DNA from: Chryseobacterium daecheongense
GTDB taxonomy: Bacteria > Bacteroidota > Bacteroidia > Flavobacteriales > Weeksellaceae
Direction: 5' to 3'
DNA: 64,000 bases
Assembly: GCF_003729955.1 (NCBI RefSeq)
Contig: NZ_RJTX01000001.1
Span: 124,001-188,000 of the forward strand
The stretch's first letter is position 1, and each line of letters starts with the position of its first letter. Shown piece by piece: positions 9,643 to 18,417 of the stretch. Under the pieces are notes generated by a model, which did no database searches, had not been told where the DNA came from, and saw nothing but the letters and a program-made list of their open reading frames with translations. The translations under genes and the position numbers were made by a program.

Positions 9643-10022
9643 TAAAACAATGTGAATATTTAGCTTTGGTTTTACTCCTTGGTTTTACATCATGCAGTCA
9701 TATTATTGACGAAATTGATCGTGACAGGGAAGAGGAAAACTATACTACACCTTACATGGGAAAATGGCAAGGCAGCTATACCGGAGATGAAAATGGAACC
9801 TTAACGATGAATGTAGGTAAAAGTGGCTCTGTAGAAGTTATTAGAACTTCTGGAAGCTTTCAGGAAACATTCTATACCTCTTTAGCTGGAGGAGGAAGCG
9901 GGGCTATTTCCTCCAATTCAGGATCATCTTCAGGATTTGTCATATATGGAAGTTTAGAATCAAAATCCGGAACTTGGGTAAAAGGTAATCTGAAAGGAAG
10001 CTGGAGCGTAGTAAAAAATTAA
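9639..10022 (+). CDS. Small lipoprotein of unknown function
   Basis: A 127-residue protein with a lipoprotein signal whose lipobox reads FTSC (cysteine near residue 19). The mature part begins with an acidic stretch (DEIDRDREEEN), followed by a small Gly/Ser-rich beta domain (MGKWQGSYTGDENGTLTMN). This kind of short domain, in which a strand pattern ends in GTWVKGNLKGSW, is seen in many small Bacteroidota lipoproteins of unknown role. It overlaps the YihY-family gene by four bases and ends only three bases before the convergent nhaA, with no terminator hairpin visible in the gap. Confidence 0.75.
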   Translation: MIKQCEYLALVLLLGFTSCSHIIDEIDRDREEENYTTPYMGKWQGSYTGDENGTLTMNVGKSGSVEVIRTSGSFQETFYTSLAGGGSGAISSNSGSSSGFVIYGSLESKSGTWVKGNLKGSWSVVKN

Positions 10023-10025
10023 AAA

Positions 10026-11207
10026 TTATTCCTCTTCACTTTCTTCTATATTCCTGCTAGAGCTTACCTTTAAAATAATAAATCCAAGGACAGCTGATAA
10101 AAAAGAAGCGACCAAAATGGCAAATTTAGCTTCATCCTGAATCTGGATTTCATCTTTAAAGGAAAGCAAGGCAATGAATATGGACATCGTAAATCCTATA
10201 CCCGCCAGAAAGCCAACACCTAACATCTGTGTCCAGGAACTTCCCTGAGGTAAAGAACTTAGTCTGGATTTAATAGCAATAAATGAAAACAGATTGATTC
10301 CAAGCAGTTTTCCAATAACCAATCCGCCAATAATTCCAATTCCTAAAGTATTCGTTAATCCATCAAGCATTTCATTACTAAATGTAATATTGGTATTGGT
10401 TAAAGCAAATATAGGCATGATAAGAAAGCTTACCGGGAAGTGTAGTTGGTGTTCCAGTTTTTCCAAAGGAGAAATTTCTACATTGGATACATTAGTTGGA
10501 ATAGAAAAAGCCAATACAACTCCGGCAATGGTTGCGTGAATCCCGGAATGATGCAGAAAATACCATAAAAACAAACCTGGAATGAGATAAAAAATAATTT
10601 TGGTAACCTTAAGGAAATTCAGAAGAAATAACAAAAGAGCAACTCCTGCAGACAGGAAAAGATAAGTCCAGTGAATCTGTTCCGTATAAAAAATAGCGAT
10701 TACTAAAATAGCGCCCAGATCATCCACAATTGCTAATGCCGCCAGGAAAATCTTAATGGAATTGGGAACCTTATTTCCCAGCATGGAAATGATAGCCAGT
10801 GAAAAGGCGATATCCGTAGCCATAGGAATTCCCCAGCCGCTGCTGTACTGGGTTCCAATATTAAAAAGGCCAAAAATAACCGCAGGAACAAGCATTCCGC
10901 CTATTGCAGCGATAATGGGCAGCGAAGCGTTCTTAAAAGATGAAAGTTCTCCTTCCACAAGCTCACGTTTGATTTCAAGCCCTACCAAAAGGAAAAAAAC
11001 AGCCATCAACCCATCATTGATCCAAATGCTTACCGGATAAGTAAGATGAAAGAGATGAATACCAATTTCCTTGTCCAGGAATCGTTGAAAGCTCTCAGCA
11101 AAAGAGGAATTGGCAATAAGCAGCGATACCAGTACACAAAAAATGAGCAATATACCTGATGATTGATTACTTTTGAAAAATTTTTTAAAGTAAAGGGTTA
11201 AATTCAT
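10026..11207 (-). CDS. nhaA: Na+/H+ antiporter NhaA
   Basis: A 393-residue protein matching NhaA throughout. The ion-binding aspartate pair is D162-D163 in ALAIVDDLGAILVI, and the unwound helix IV motif PMATDIAFSLAI is at about residue 128. NhaA exchanges two protons for one sodium ion at the inner membrane and is the pH-controlled antiporter for salt and alkaline stress. It follows the (p)ppGpp synthetase/hydrolase gene by eight bases on the minus strand, so the two probably share a transcript. That places an ion-stress exporter under the same read-through as the stringent-response enzyme. Confidence 0.97.
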   Translation of the reverse strand: MNLTLYFKKFFKSNQSSGILLIFCVLVSLLIANSSFAESFQRFLDKEIGIHLFHLTYPVSIWINDGLMAVFFLLVGLEIKRELVEGELSSFKNASLPIIAAIGGMLVPAVIFGLFNIGTQYSSGWGIPMATDIAFSLAIISMLGNKVPNSIKIFLAALAIVDDLGAILVIAIFYTEQIHWTYLFLSAGVALLLFLLNFLKVTKIIFYLIPGLFLWYFLHHSGIHATIAGVVLAFSIPTNVSNVEISPLEKLEHQLHFPVSFLIMPIFALTNTNITFSNEMLDGLTNTLGIGIIGGLVIGKLLGINLFSFIAIKSRLSSLPQGSSWTQMLGVGFLAGIGFTMSIFIALLSFKDEIQIQDEAKFAILVASFLSAVLGFIILKVSSSRNIEESEEE

Positions 11208-11215
11208 TTTTTAAT

Positions 11216-13420
11216 TTATAATCGTCTTACTCTTGAAACTCCGTTGATCGTTTTAAGCTTTTTGAATGATTCTTCCAGTTGGGATTTATTTTTTACTTCC
11301 AATGTGATATTTCCGGTAAATATTCCGTCATTGGATTCAATAGACATACTTTTCATATCCATCCCCATCGAATTACTGATCACGGCAGTAATATCGTTGA
11401 TCATACCCATTCTGTCAAGCCCTTCGATCTCAATTTTAACACGGTTTTTAAAGCTTTCGGCATTTACCCATTTCGCAGGAATGACACGATAATCGTATTG
11501 GGCTCTCAGATTGATCGCATTCGGGCAATTATCATTATGAACCTTAATTCCGTCTGAGATCGTAATGAAACCGAATATTTTGTCTCCCGGAATTACCGTA
11601 CAGCACTTGGCATAGCTGTAGTTGAGTTTTTCTTCATCCTTCCCGAAGACGATCATATCAAGATTGGTCTCCTTCGGTTCTTCAAACTCCTGATTTTTAG
11701 TTGGTGATTTTCGGAATCTGGAAAGTAAATTGTTGAATACGTTTTTACTTTCAATATATTTTCTTAAGCTGCTTGCATCCAGCTCGTTATTTTGAAATTT
11801 AAGGAAAAGCTCCTGGGAGGTTTTAAGGTTGAAGAATTTTTGAAGCTTATTCACTTCCTCATCGTTGAAATTGATTTTAGCATGACGAAGCTTTCTCTGT
11901 AATATCTCTTTTCCTTCTTCTACAAGCTGGTTTTTTTGAGAATTCAGGAACCCTTTGATCTTTGATTTGGCTTTAGAAGTCACAACAAATTCCAACCAGT
12001 CGGATTTCGGTTTCTGATTCTGTGAAGAAAGAATATCCACCTGATCACCATTTTGAAGAACATAAGAGATCGGAACCAGCTTTCCATTGATCTTAGCTCC
12101 TAAACATTTCATTCCTAAATCCGAGTGCACAGAGAAGGCAAAATCTAGAGCCGTCGCATTGGTTGGCAAGATTTTAATCTCTCCTTTAGGCGTGAAGACA
12201 AAAACTTCTTTAGAATATAAGTTGAGCTTGATATTATCCAATAATTCGGAAGTAGAAAGATTTTGCTGCTGCTCCAGTACTTCACGGATCTCAGTAACCC
12301 ATTTTTCGAAATTCCTGTCTTCAGAGCTTTGTTTATATCCCTCTTTGTATTTATAATGGGCGGCAACACCTTTCTCTGCAATTTCGTCCATTCTCTCGGA
12401 ACGAATTTGTACTTCAATCCACTTTTTATCCGGTCCTAAAACCGTTAAATGCAAACTTTCATATCCCGTAGCACGAGGTTGGGTAATCCAGTCGCGCATT
12501 CTGGAAGGGTTACTGTGATAGACATCCGTAACAATGGAGTAGATCTTCCAGGCCAAGAATTTTTCATTTTTCGCATCCGATCTGTAAATGATCCTGATAG
12601 CATAGTTATCAAATACCTCTTCAAAAGAAACTCCCTGTTTCAGCATCTTTCTGTAAATGGAAGAAATGGCTTTAGCGCGGCCTTTGATAGTGAAGTTTAA
12701 GCCTTCTTCTTTCAGCCTTTCAGAAACTTCTTTTTTGAACTCCTCAATATATCGTTCTCTGTTTTCTTTAGCCAGCTCTAATTTTTCCGTGATCTCATTG
12801 TAAACATCCGGATTATTATATTTCAGGGATAAATCTTCAAGCTCGGATTTAATGTTGTACAATCCCAGACGGTGAGCCATTGGAGCATAGATATACACGG
12901 TTTCGGAAGCAATTTTCTTCTGCTTGTCCGGTGCCATGCTTTCCAGTGTACGCATATTGTGAAGACGGTCTGCAATTTTGATCAGGATAACCCTGAAATC
13001 TTCAGATAATGTCAACAGAAGTTTTCTGTAGTTTTCAGACTGTACAGAGATATTCTGATGGTTCATGATGGAGATTTTCGTAAGCCCGTTTACAATATTG
13101 GCTATTTTTTCTCCAAAGATCTTCTTGATATCTTCGTATGTATAATCGGAATCTTCTATAACGTCATGCAGCAATGCACAGGCAATGGAAGTAGCTCCCA
13201 AACCTATTTCTGTTGCCACAATTTTAGCTACGGCAATAGGGTGGTAGATATAAGGTTCCCCTGTCTTTCTTCTTTGATCTTTATGAGCATCCAGGGCAAT
13301 ATCAAAAGCCTTTCGGATCAGTTTATTATTTTCCTCATCAAGACTCCTGTATGTGTTAGAAATCAGGTCCTTATATCTTGCAAGTATTTCTTTATTCTCT
13401 TGTTCTAAGTTATAACTCAT
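11216..13420 (-). CDS. Bifunctional (p)ppGpp synthetase/hydrolase (RelA/SpoT homologue)
   Basis: A 734-residue long RSH protein. An N-terminal HD hydrolase domain has the metal motif HDVIED (about residues 85-90) and DRLHNMRTL. The synthetase domain follows from about 235 (RAKAISSIYRKM, then NYAIRIIYRSD and WIEVQIRSERM). A TGS domain lies at about 405-465 (VFTPKGEIKILPTNATALDF), then a helical/zinc-finger region (YAKCCTVIPGD) and a C-terminal ACT domain (about 660-734, VKIEIEGLDRMGMINDIT). It makes and degrades the stringent-response alarmone according to nutrient state. With both catalytic motifs intact it should be bifunctional. nhaA lies directly downstream. Confidence 0.96.
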   Translation of the reverse strand: MSYNLEQENKEILARYKDLISNTYRSLDEENNKLIRKAFDIALDAHKDQRRKTGEPYIYHPIAVAKIVATEIGLGATSIACALLHDVIEDSDYTYEDIKKIFGEKIANIVNGLTKISIMNHQNISVQSENYRKLLLTLSEDFRVILIKIADRLHNMRTLESMAPDKQKKIASETVYIYAPMAHRLGLYNIKSELEDLSLKYNNPDVYNEITEKLELAKENRERYIEEFKKEVSERLKEEGLNFTIKGRAKAISSIYRKMLKQGVSFEEVFDNYAIRIIYRSDAKNEKFLAWKIYSIVTDVYHSNPSRMRDWITQPRATGYESLHLTVLGPDKKWIEVQIRSERMDEIAEKGVAAHYKYKEGYKQSSEDRNFEKWVTEIREVLEQQQNLSTSELLDNIKLNLYSKEVFVFTPKGEIKILPTNATALDFAFSVHSDLGMKCLGAKINGKLVPISYVLQNGDQVDILSSQNQKPKSDWLEFVVTSKAKSKIKGFLNSQKNQLVEEGKEILQRKLRHAKINFNDEEVNKLQKFFNLKTSQELFLKFQNNELDASSLRKYIESKNVFNNLLSRFRKSPTKNQEFEEPKETNLDMIVFGKDEEKLNYSYAKCCTVIPGDKIFGFITISDGIKVHNDNCPNAINLRAQYDYRVIPAKWVNAESFKNRVKIEIEGLDRMGMINDITAVISNSMGMDMKSMSIESNDGIFTGNITLEVKNKSQLEESFKKLKTINGVSRVRRL

Positions 13421-13481
13421 TTGTGTAAAAAGCCTATATCACACGAAAATACGAAATTTTTTCCACTTTTCAAACCGTAAA

Positions 13482-13507
13482 AAATCCGTAGATGGCTCTA
13501 CGGATTT
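13482..13507 (-). terminator. Intrinsic terminator of the 13.5-kb hypothetical gene
   Basis: 11-bp stem AAATCCGTAGA with a four-base loop. Read on the minus strand it is followed by a run of six T residues, so it terminates the gene at 13533-13898 before the (p)ppGpp gene begins. Confidence 0.85.
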
Positions 13508-13532
13508 CGGTTATTAGATTTTTTTTGTATTG

Positions 13533-13898
13533 TCAGAATTTTACCTCAGAATCAATTCCAATGCTGGATGCTTTTATTTTTACATCGGGGCTGTCATGAA
13601 TTTCAGCCTTGCTTCTTGCATCAATGAATCTTTTGATATTATGGTAATGCGCCTGTTCGATACCCATATTTTCAAATAAATACGTTTTCAATGCTGCATT
13701 TTGGTTGAAAACGTCACGGGCATTTTCGATCTGGCTTTGATCTTTTACGGACACACTCGCCAGGTATTGGGAGTTATGATGGCTGTCATCGATATACACA
13801 ATGTAATCTGAATTTCTGAAACCGGAGCTTTCTAAATCCGCTTCAAGCTTTTTGTAATCGCTGTGATGTGCAAATAATCCAGCTAATATATTTGACAT
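13533..13898 (-). CDS. Small conserved-looking protein, stress-protein style, unknown function
   Basis: A 121-residue soluble protein with no signal peptide or membrane helix. The first half reads as a compact alpha/beta unit in which SNILAGLFAHHSDYKKLEADL begins a helix after a strand; the pattern of an N-terminal strand, helix and YIVYIDDS strand loosely recalls the YflT/general stress 17M fold, but I cannot confirm this. The C-terminus is a short, polar tail. It has its own terminator and about 200 bases of A+T-rich upstream spacer, so it is an independent transcription unit. The gene appears real because of its full-length frame, balanced codon use and flanking signals. Confidence 0.65.
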   Translation of the reverse strand: MSNILAGLFAHHSDYKKLEADLESSGFRNSDYIVYIDDSHHNSQYLASVSVKDQSQIENARDVFNQNAALKTYLFENMGIEQAHYHNIKRFIDARSKAEIHDSPDVKIKASSIGIDSEVKF

Positions 13899-14070
13899 AG
13901 CAATAGTTTTTAAATTTGTACTTAAAGTTAATCATTATTTTCTATTGTTTTTGAAAATATTCAATAAATTTAATGATTAGTTATTTTATCTATAATATAA
14001 TTTTAATTATTTGAAATTGTCTATAATTAAACCCTTGTTTGGTTTTGTTGTTTCTAAGTTTATAATTAAA

Positions 14071-14088
14071 AACGGACCGAAGCCCGTT
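14071..14088 (-). terminator. Terminator after acs
   Basis: On the minus strand a 7-bp stem (one G-T pair) closed by the stable TTCG tetraloop and followed by five T residues, 10 bases past the acs stop codon. Confidence 0.8.
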
Positions 14089-14098
14089 CATATTATTA

Positions 14099-16009
14099 TT
14101 AGTTAATTCTTTCATTTTTGATTTCCTCTACTATTTCAGGATTTAAAAGGGTAGTAATATCTCCGAAATTACTGAAGTCTCCTTCTGCGATCTTTCGTAG
14201 AATTCTACGCATGATCTTCCCTGAACGCGTTTTTGGAAGCCCGGAGACAAACTGAATTTTATCCAGCTTTGCAATTGGCCCGATCTGATCTGAGATCAGT
14301 TGATTGATTTCTTTTTTAAGATTTTCCTTATCACGGCCTTCTCCTGATTCTTTTAAAATGACAAATCCATACAATGCATTTCCCTTAATATCATGAGGAT
14401 ACCCTACAATGGCAGATTCCGCTACAGCAGGGTGCTCATTGATGCTATCTTCGATTGGGGCTGTTCCCAGATTATGCCCGGAAACAATGATGACATCATC
14501 CACACGACCGGTAATTCGGTAATATCCTACTTCGTCTCTCAATGCACCATCTCCTGTAAAATATTTCCCAGGAAAAGCAGTGAAATAGGTTTCTTTATAT
14601 CTTTGATGATCACCCCAGATCGTTCTTGCAATTCCCGGCCATGGAAAACGGATACAAAGGTTTCCGGTTACCTGGTTTCCCGTAATTTCATTGCGCTTGT
14701 CATCCATCAGTACAGGTTGGACTCCTGGTAGAGGAAGGGTAGCATAAGTTGGTTTAGTCGGTGTGATAAATGGGAGCGGAGAGATCATGATTCCACCTGT
14801 TTCGGTTTGCCACCAAGTGTCCACAATCGGGCATTTTTTCTTTCCTACATGATCGTTGAACCAGTGCCAAGCTTCATCATTAATAGGTTCCCCAACCGAT
14901 CCTATCACTTTTAATGAGCTTAGATCATGTTTATCTACCCATTCTGTACTCTCCTTGGCTAATGAACGAATGGCAGTAGGTGCCGTATAAAATTGGGTGA
15001 TCTTATGCTTTTCAATTACTTCCCAGAATCTGTCCGGTTCAGGATAAGTAGGAATTCCTTCAAAAATAACTGTTGTTGCTCCATTCAAAAGCGGCCCGTA
15101 AAGAATATAGGAGTGTCCGGTAATCCAGCCAATATCAGCTGTACACCAATAAATGTCATTCTCTTTATAATTGAATACATTCTTGAAGGTATAGGCCGTG
15201 TAAACCATATATCCGGCACAAGTGTGAAGCATTCCTTTAGGTTTTCCCGTAGATCCGGAAGTATACAGAATGAAAAGCGGATCTTCGGCATCCATGATCA
15301 CGGTAACGAAATCCGGTGAAGCTTTCTCATAAAGATCGGCCATCCAGAAATCTCTGTGCTCTTTCATTTTGATCTCATTGTTGGTTCTCTTTACCACCAG
15401 AACTCTTTCAACACTTGGTGTCTTTTCCAATGCTTCATCTACAATGCTTTTTAAGTCTAAAACTTTGTTGCCTCTGTAGCTTCCATCGGAGGTGATCACC
15501 ATTTTGGCTCCACAGTCATTAACTCTTGAAGCTACTGCCGTTGCGGAAAATCCTGCAAAAATCACAGAATGTACAGCGCCTAATTTGGCACAAGCCAGCA
15601 TGGTTACAGCTAATTCAGGGATCATCGGGAGATAAATGCATACTCTGTCTCCTTTTTCAATGCCCATTTCTCGTAAAACATTGGCGGTTTTGTTAACTCT
15701 TGTGTATAATTCGTTGTAGGAAATATGTTGAGCTTCCTCTTTCGGATCATTAGGTTCCCAGATGATCGCAGTCTTGTCGCCTCTTACGGAAAGATGTCTG
15801 TCCAGGCAGTTTTTGGTAATATTTAATTTGGCATTTTTAAACCAGGTGATCTTGGCTTCATTCATATCATATTTTACAACCTTGCTCCATCTCTGATACC
15901 ACACAAAATTCTGATCAGCAATTTTGTCCCAAAACTTTTTAGGGTTTTTGATAGATTTTTTATACTCTTCAAAATAATGTGGCAGATCTTCTATTTGATA
16001 ATTTCTCAT
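14099..16009 (-). CDS. acs: Acetyl-CoA synthetase
   Basis: A 636-residue AMP-forming ligase that makes acetyl-CoA from acetate, ATP and CoA. Visible motifs are the P-loop-like YTSGSTGKPKG, the acetyl-pocket region VDTWWQTETGG, the hinge/A8 region YRITGRVDDVIIVSGHNLG, and the C-terminal lysine K598 in PKTRSGKIMRR, which is the residue controlled by acetylation in this family. Length and motif order match Acs closely. It is the last gene of a minus-strand series that also holds propionyl-CoA synthetase and an acetate-type sensor kinase, so it probably serves acetate assimilation and recycling. The gap to prpE is 48 bases without a terminator. Confidence 0.97.
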   Translation of the reverse strand: MRNYQIEDLPHYFEEYKKSIKNPKKFWDKIADQNFVWYQRWSKVVKYDMNEAKITWFKNAKLNITKNCLDRHLSVRGDKTAIIWEPNDPKEEAQHISYNELYTRVNKTANVLREMGIEKGDRVCIYLPMIPELAVTMLACAKLGAVHSVIFAGFSATAVASRVNDCGAKMVITSDGSYRGNKVLDLKSIVDEALEKTPSVERVLVVKRTNNEIKMKEHRDFWMADLYEKASPDFVTVIMDAEDPLFILYTSGSTGKPKGMLHTCAGYMVYTAYTFKNVFNYKENDIYWCTADIGWITGHSYILYGPLLNGATTVIFEGIPTYPEPDRFWEVIEKHKITQFYTAPTAIRSLAKESTEWVDKHDLSSLKVIGSVGEPINDEAWHWFNDHVGKKKCPIVDTWWQTETGGIMISPLPFITPTKPTYATLPLPGVQPVLMDDKRNEITGNQVTGNLCIRFPWPGIARTIWGDHQRYKETYFTAFPGKYFTGDGALRDEVGYYRITGRVDDVIIVSGHNLGTAPIEDSINEHPAVAESAIVGYPHDIKGNALYGFVILKESGEGRDKENLKKEINQLISDQIGPIAKLDKIQFVSGLPKTRSGKIMRRILRKIAEGDFSNFGDITTLLNPEIVEEIKNERIN

Positions 16010-16057
16010 ATCCCTTCTTTTTTTGAAATTTGAATTTTATAATTAATGTATACTTTG

Positions 16058-17944
16058 TTAAGCTCTGTATTCTCCAATTTTTTGCTGGATTTCTTCAATG
16101 ATTTTCTCGTCGTCAATGGTGGATGGGATTTGAAATTCTTTCCCGTCCAACAGCGTTCTTATCAGTTTTCTTAAAATCTTTCCGGAACGTGTTTTGGGTA
16201 AACGCTTCACAGTTATTACATTTTTAAGACATGCAACAGCTCCTATTTTTTCGCGGACGGCTTCCACGATCTCTTTCTCTATCTCACCTTCCGAAATTTC
16301 CGAACCGTTCTTTAAAACCACCGTTGCAAACGGGATTTGCCCTTTTAAATCATCATCAATTCCTACCACTGCACATTCTGCGACGTCAGGATGTGAGGAA
16401 ACAATTTCTTCCATTTCCGAAGTCGAAAGGCGGTGACCTGCAACATTGATAACATCATCCACTCTTCCTGTTATGAAAATATATCCGTCTTCATCCTTTA
16501 TGGCGCCGTCTCCGGAAAAATAATAGCCGTTGTATTGTGATAAATAGCTATTTTGAAAACGTTCGTTATCATTCCAGATTCCTAATAAAGCGCCTGGAGG
16601 AAGTGGTAGTTTGATAATTAAATACCCTTCCTGATGTGCATCCAGCTCGTAGCCATTTTCATCAAAAATTTTAATATCATAACCCGGAATCGGTTTTCCG
16701 GCGGATGCTCTTTTAATTTTGTAGTGGTCATCACAGGTCATTAAACCCAGCATTGGCCAGCCGGATTCCGTCTGCCACCAATGGTCAATAGCAGGAACTC
16801 CGATGTGTTCTGCAAACCAGTCTAAAGTTGCCACATCGCATCTTTCTCCGGCCAAAAACTGCTTTTTGAAGTGGCTTAAATCATATTTTTTAACCAGTTC
16901 TCCGTTAGGGTCTTCTTTTTTGATGGCCCGAATGGCGGTAGGCGCTGTAAACATCACCGAAACTTTATATTCTGAAATAATTCTCCAAAAAGTTCCTGCA
17001 TCGGGTGTCATAATAGGTTTCCCTTCAAAAATAATTGTGGTATTCCTGTTAAGCAAAGGTCCATAAACCGAAAAGCTATGTCCAACGGCCCAGCCAAAAT
17101 CTGAAGCTGCCCAATAAGTTTCTCCAGGCTCAACCCCATAAATATATTTCATGGAAAATTTTAAAGCAGTGGCATAACCGCCGGTATCACGAGTAATTCC
17201 TTTTGGTTTTCCAGTGGTTCCCGATGTATATAATAAATAGAGTGGGTGAGTGGATTCTACAGAAACACAATCAACCGGTTCTGATTGTTGAATTAGTTCC
17301 TCATAATCAATTAATCCCTCAAACATTTCGTGCTGATTATCGACTAATCTTCTGTTATAAACAATGATGTTGTCTACTTTATCCTGAGCAAGTTCAATAG
17401 CTTTTTCAACTAAAGGCAAATAAGGAATTCTTTTGGCAATTTCCACTCCTGCGGTTGCGGTAATTAAAGCTTTTGGTTTGCAGTCATCAATTCTTACTAC
17501 CAATTCATGAGGCGCAAAACCTCCGAAAACCACATTATGGATCACACCTATTCTTGCACAAGCCAGCATGGCAAATAAAGTCTGAGGAATCATCGGCATA
17601 TAGATAACGGCCGTATCTCCTTTTTTCAGGCCTAGAGAAACCAGGCCGCCAGCAAATTTTGCAATTTCTTCTTTCGCCTGATTGAAAGTATATGTTTTCT
17701 TTTGATTCGTCACCGGAGAATCATAAACAATGGCAATCTGCTCCCCGAAACCGTCTTCAATATGCTTATCGATACATACATAACACATATTCAGCTTACC
17801 ATCAGAAAACCATTGTGGATAACTGTTTTCGTCCTTTGAAAGAATTTGGGTTGGAAATTCAAACCATTGGATTTCCTGGGCCTGTTCTTGCCAAAAGCCT
17901 TCTTTATCTTCTATACTTCGTTTAAATAAAGTATCTGCATTCAT
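16058..17944 (-). CDS. prpE: Propionyl-CoA synthetase-type acyl-CoA ligase
   Basis: A 628-residue AMP-forming acyl-CoA synthetase paralogous to the acs downstream. Motifs: YTSGTTGKPKGITRDTGG, FGWAVGHSFSVYGPLL, DHWWQTESGWPM (against DTWWQTETGGIM in acs), FITGRVDDVINVAGHRLST and the regulatory lysine K589 in PKTRSGKILRK. The RDTGGY and WQTESGWP variants are typical of PrpE-like enzymes, which prefer propionate and other short acids. It would feed propionyl-CoA made from diet or amino-acid breakdown into metabolism. It is separated from the response-regulator gene upstream by about 107 bases that contain a palindromic repeat element. Confidence 0.88.
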   Translation of the reverse strand: MNADTLFKRSIEDKEGFWQEQAQEIQWFEFPTQILSKDENSYPQWFSDGKLNMCYVCIDKHIEDGFGEQIAIVYDSPVTNQKKTYTFNQAKEEIAKFAGGLVSLGLKKGDTAVIYMPMIPQTLFAMLACARIGVIHNVVFGGFAPHELVVRIDDCKPKALITATAGVEIAKRIPYLPLVEKAIELAQDKVDNIIVYNRRLVDNQHEMFEGLIDYEELIQQSEPVDCVSVESTHPLYLLYTSGTTGKPKGITRDTGGYATALKFSMKYIYGVEPGETYWAASDFGWAVGHSFSVYGPLLNRNTTIIFEGKPIMTPDAGTFWRIISEYKVSVMFTAPTAIRAIKKEDPNGELVKKYDLSHFKKQFLAGERCDVATLDWFAEHIGVPAIDHWWQTESGWPMLGLMTCDDHYKIKRASAGKPIPGYDIKIFDENGYELDAHQEGYLIIKLPLPPGALLGIWNDNERFQNSYLSQYNGYYFSGDGAIKDEDGYIFITGRVDDVINVAGHRLSTSEMEEIVSSHPDVAECAVVGIDDDLKGQIPFATVVLKNGSEISEGEIEKEIVEAVREKIGAVACLKNVITVKRLPKTRSGKILRKLIRTLLDGKEFQIPSTIDDEKIIEEIQQKIGEYRA

Positions 17945-17962
17945 GTTTACTTTGGTGTTATA

Positions 17963-18021
17963 TTGTCATTTCGATGAAGAAGAAATCTTGTAGAAATTCT
18001 TCAGTTCGTTCAGAATGACAA
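17963..18021. repeat. Palindromic intergenic repeat, TTGTCATTCTGAA family, copy 1
   Basis: A 59-base imperfect palindrome bounded by TTGTCATT and AATGACAA. On the minus strand it reads TTGTCATTCTGAACGAACTG, then a GAAGAAT word, and ends TCGAAATGACAA. A longer relative with the same ends and internal words lies at 46310-46413. It sits in the spacer between the response regulator and prpE. Elements with these words are common in Bacteroidota genomes and behave like REP sequences. Confidence 0.8.
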
Positions 18022-18051
18022 AGCGGGTATTAATTTGTCTTTTTTTTTAAT

Positions 18052-18417
18052 TTATTTCTCAGACATTTCCTCAATCTGCTGCATCAGTTTTTTTATTGAG
18101 TAAGGTTTTGTTACATACGCATCGGCTCCCATTTCCAGGCCTTTTTCAATGTCCTTCGGATTGTTTTTCGCGCTCAGGAAAATAACTTTCGTGTTTTTTA
18201 ATTTTTCATCCTGCTTAATGATGTCTAAAGTACTGTAACCATCAAGATTTGGCATCATAATATCGAGCAGGATTACATCCGGAATCATGGTTTTTAAAAA
18301 GTCTAGCACTTCAGTTCCGTCCCTTGCAATATATACGTCGTAACCGTTTTTCTTGAAGCTGTATTCCAGCGACATTAAGATTTTATGTTCGTCATCGGCA
18401 ATGATTATCTTTTTCAT
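18052..18417 (-). CDS. Receiver-only response regulator
   Basis: A 121-residue CheY-like receiver with no output domain. The acidic pair is D8-D9, the phosphorylated aspartate is D52 (VILLDIMMPNLDG), and the conserved lysine lies in VTKPY near residue 104. Its ATG overlaps the stop of the SSS-histidine kinase gene by four bases, so it is almost surely the partner of that kinase. In the gammaproteobacterial CrbS/CrbR systems the partner is a LuxR-type DNA-binding regulator; here there is no such domain. The phosphorylated receiver must therefore act by protein contact or pass phosphate on to another protein. Confidence 0.93.
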   Translation of the reverse strand: MKKIIIADDEHKILMSLEYSFKKNGYDVYIARDGTEVLDFLKTMIPDVILLDIMMPNLDGYSTLDIIKQDEKLKNTKVIFLSAKNNPKDIEKGLEMGADAYVTKPYSIKKLMQQIEEMSEK

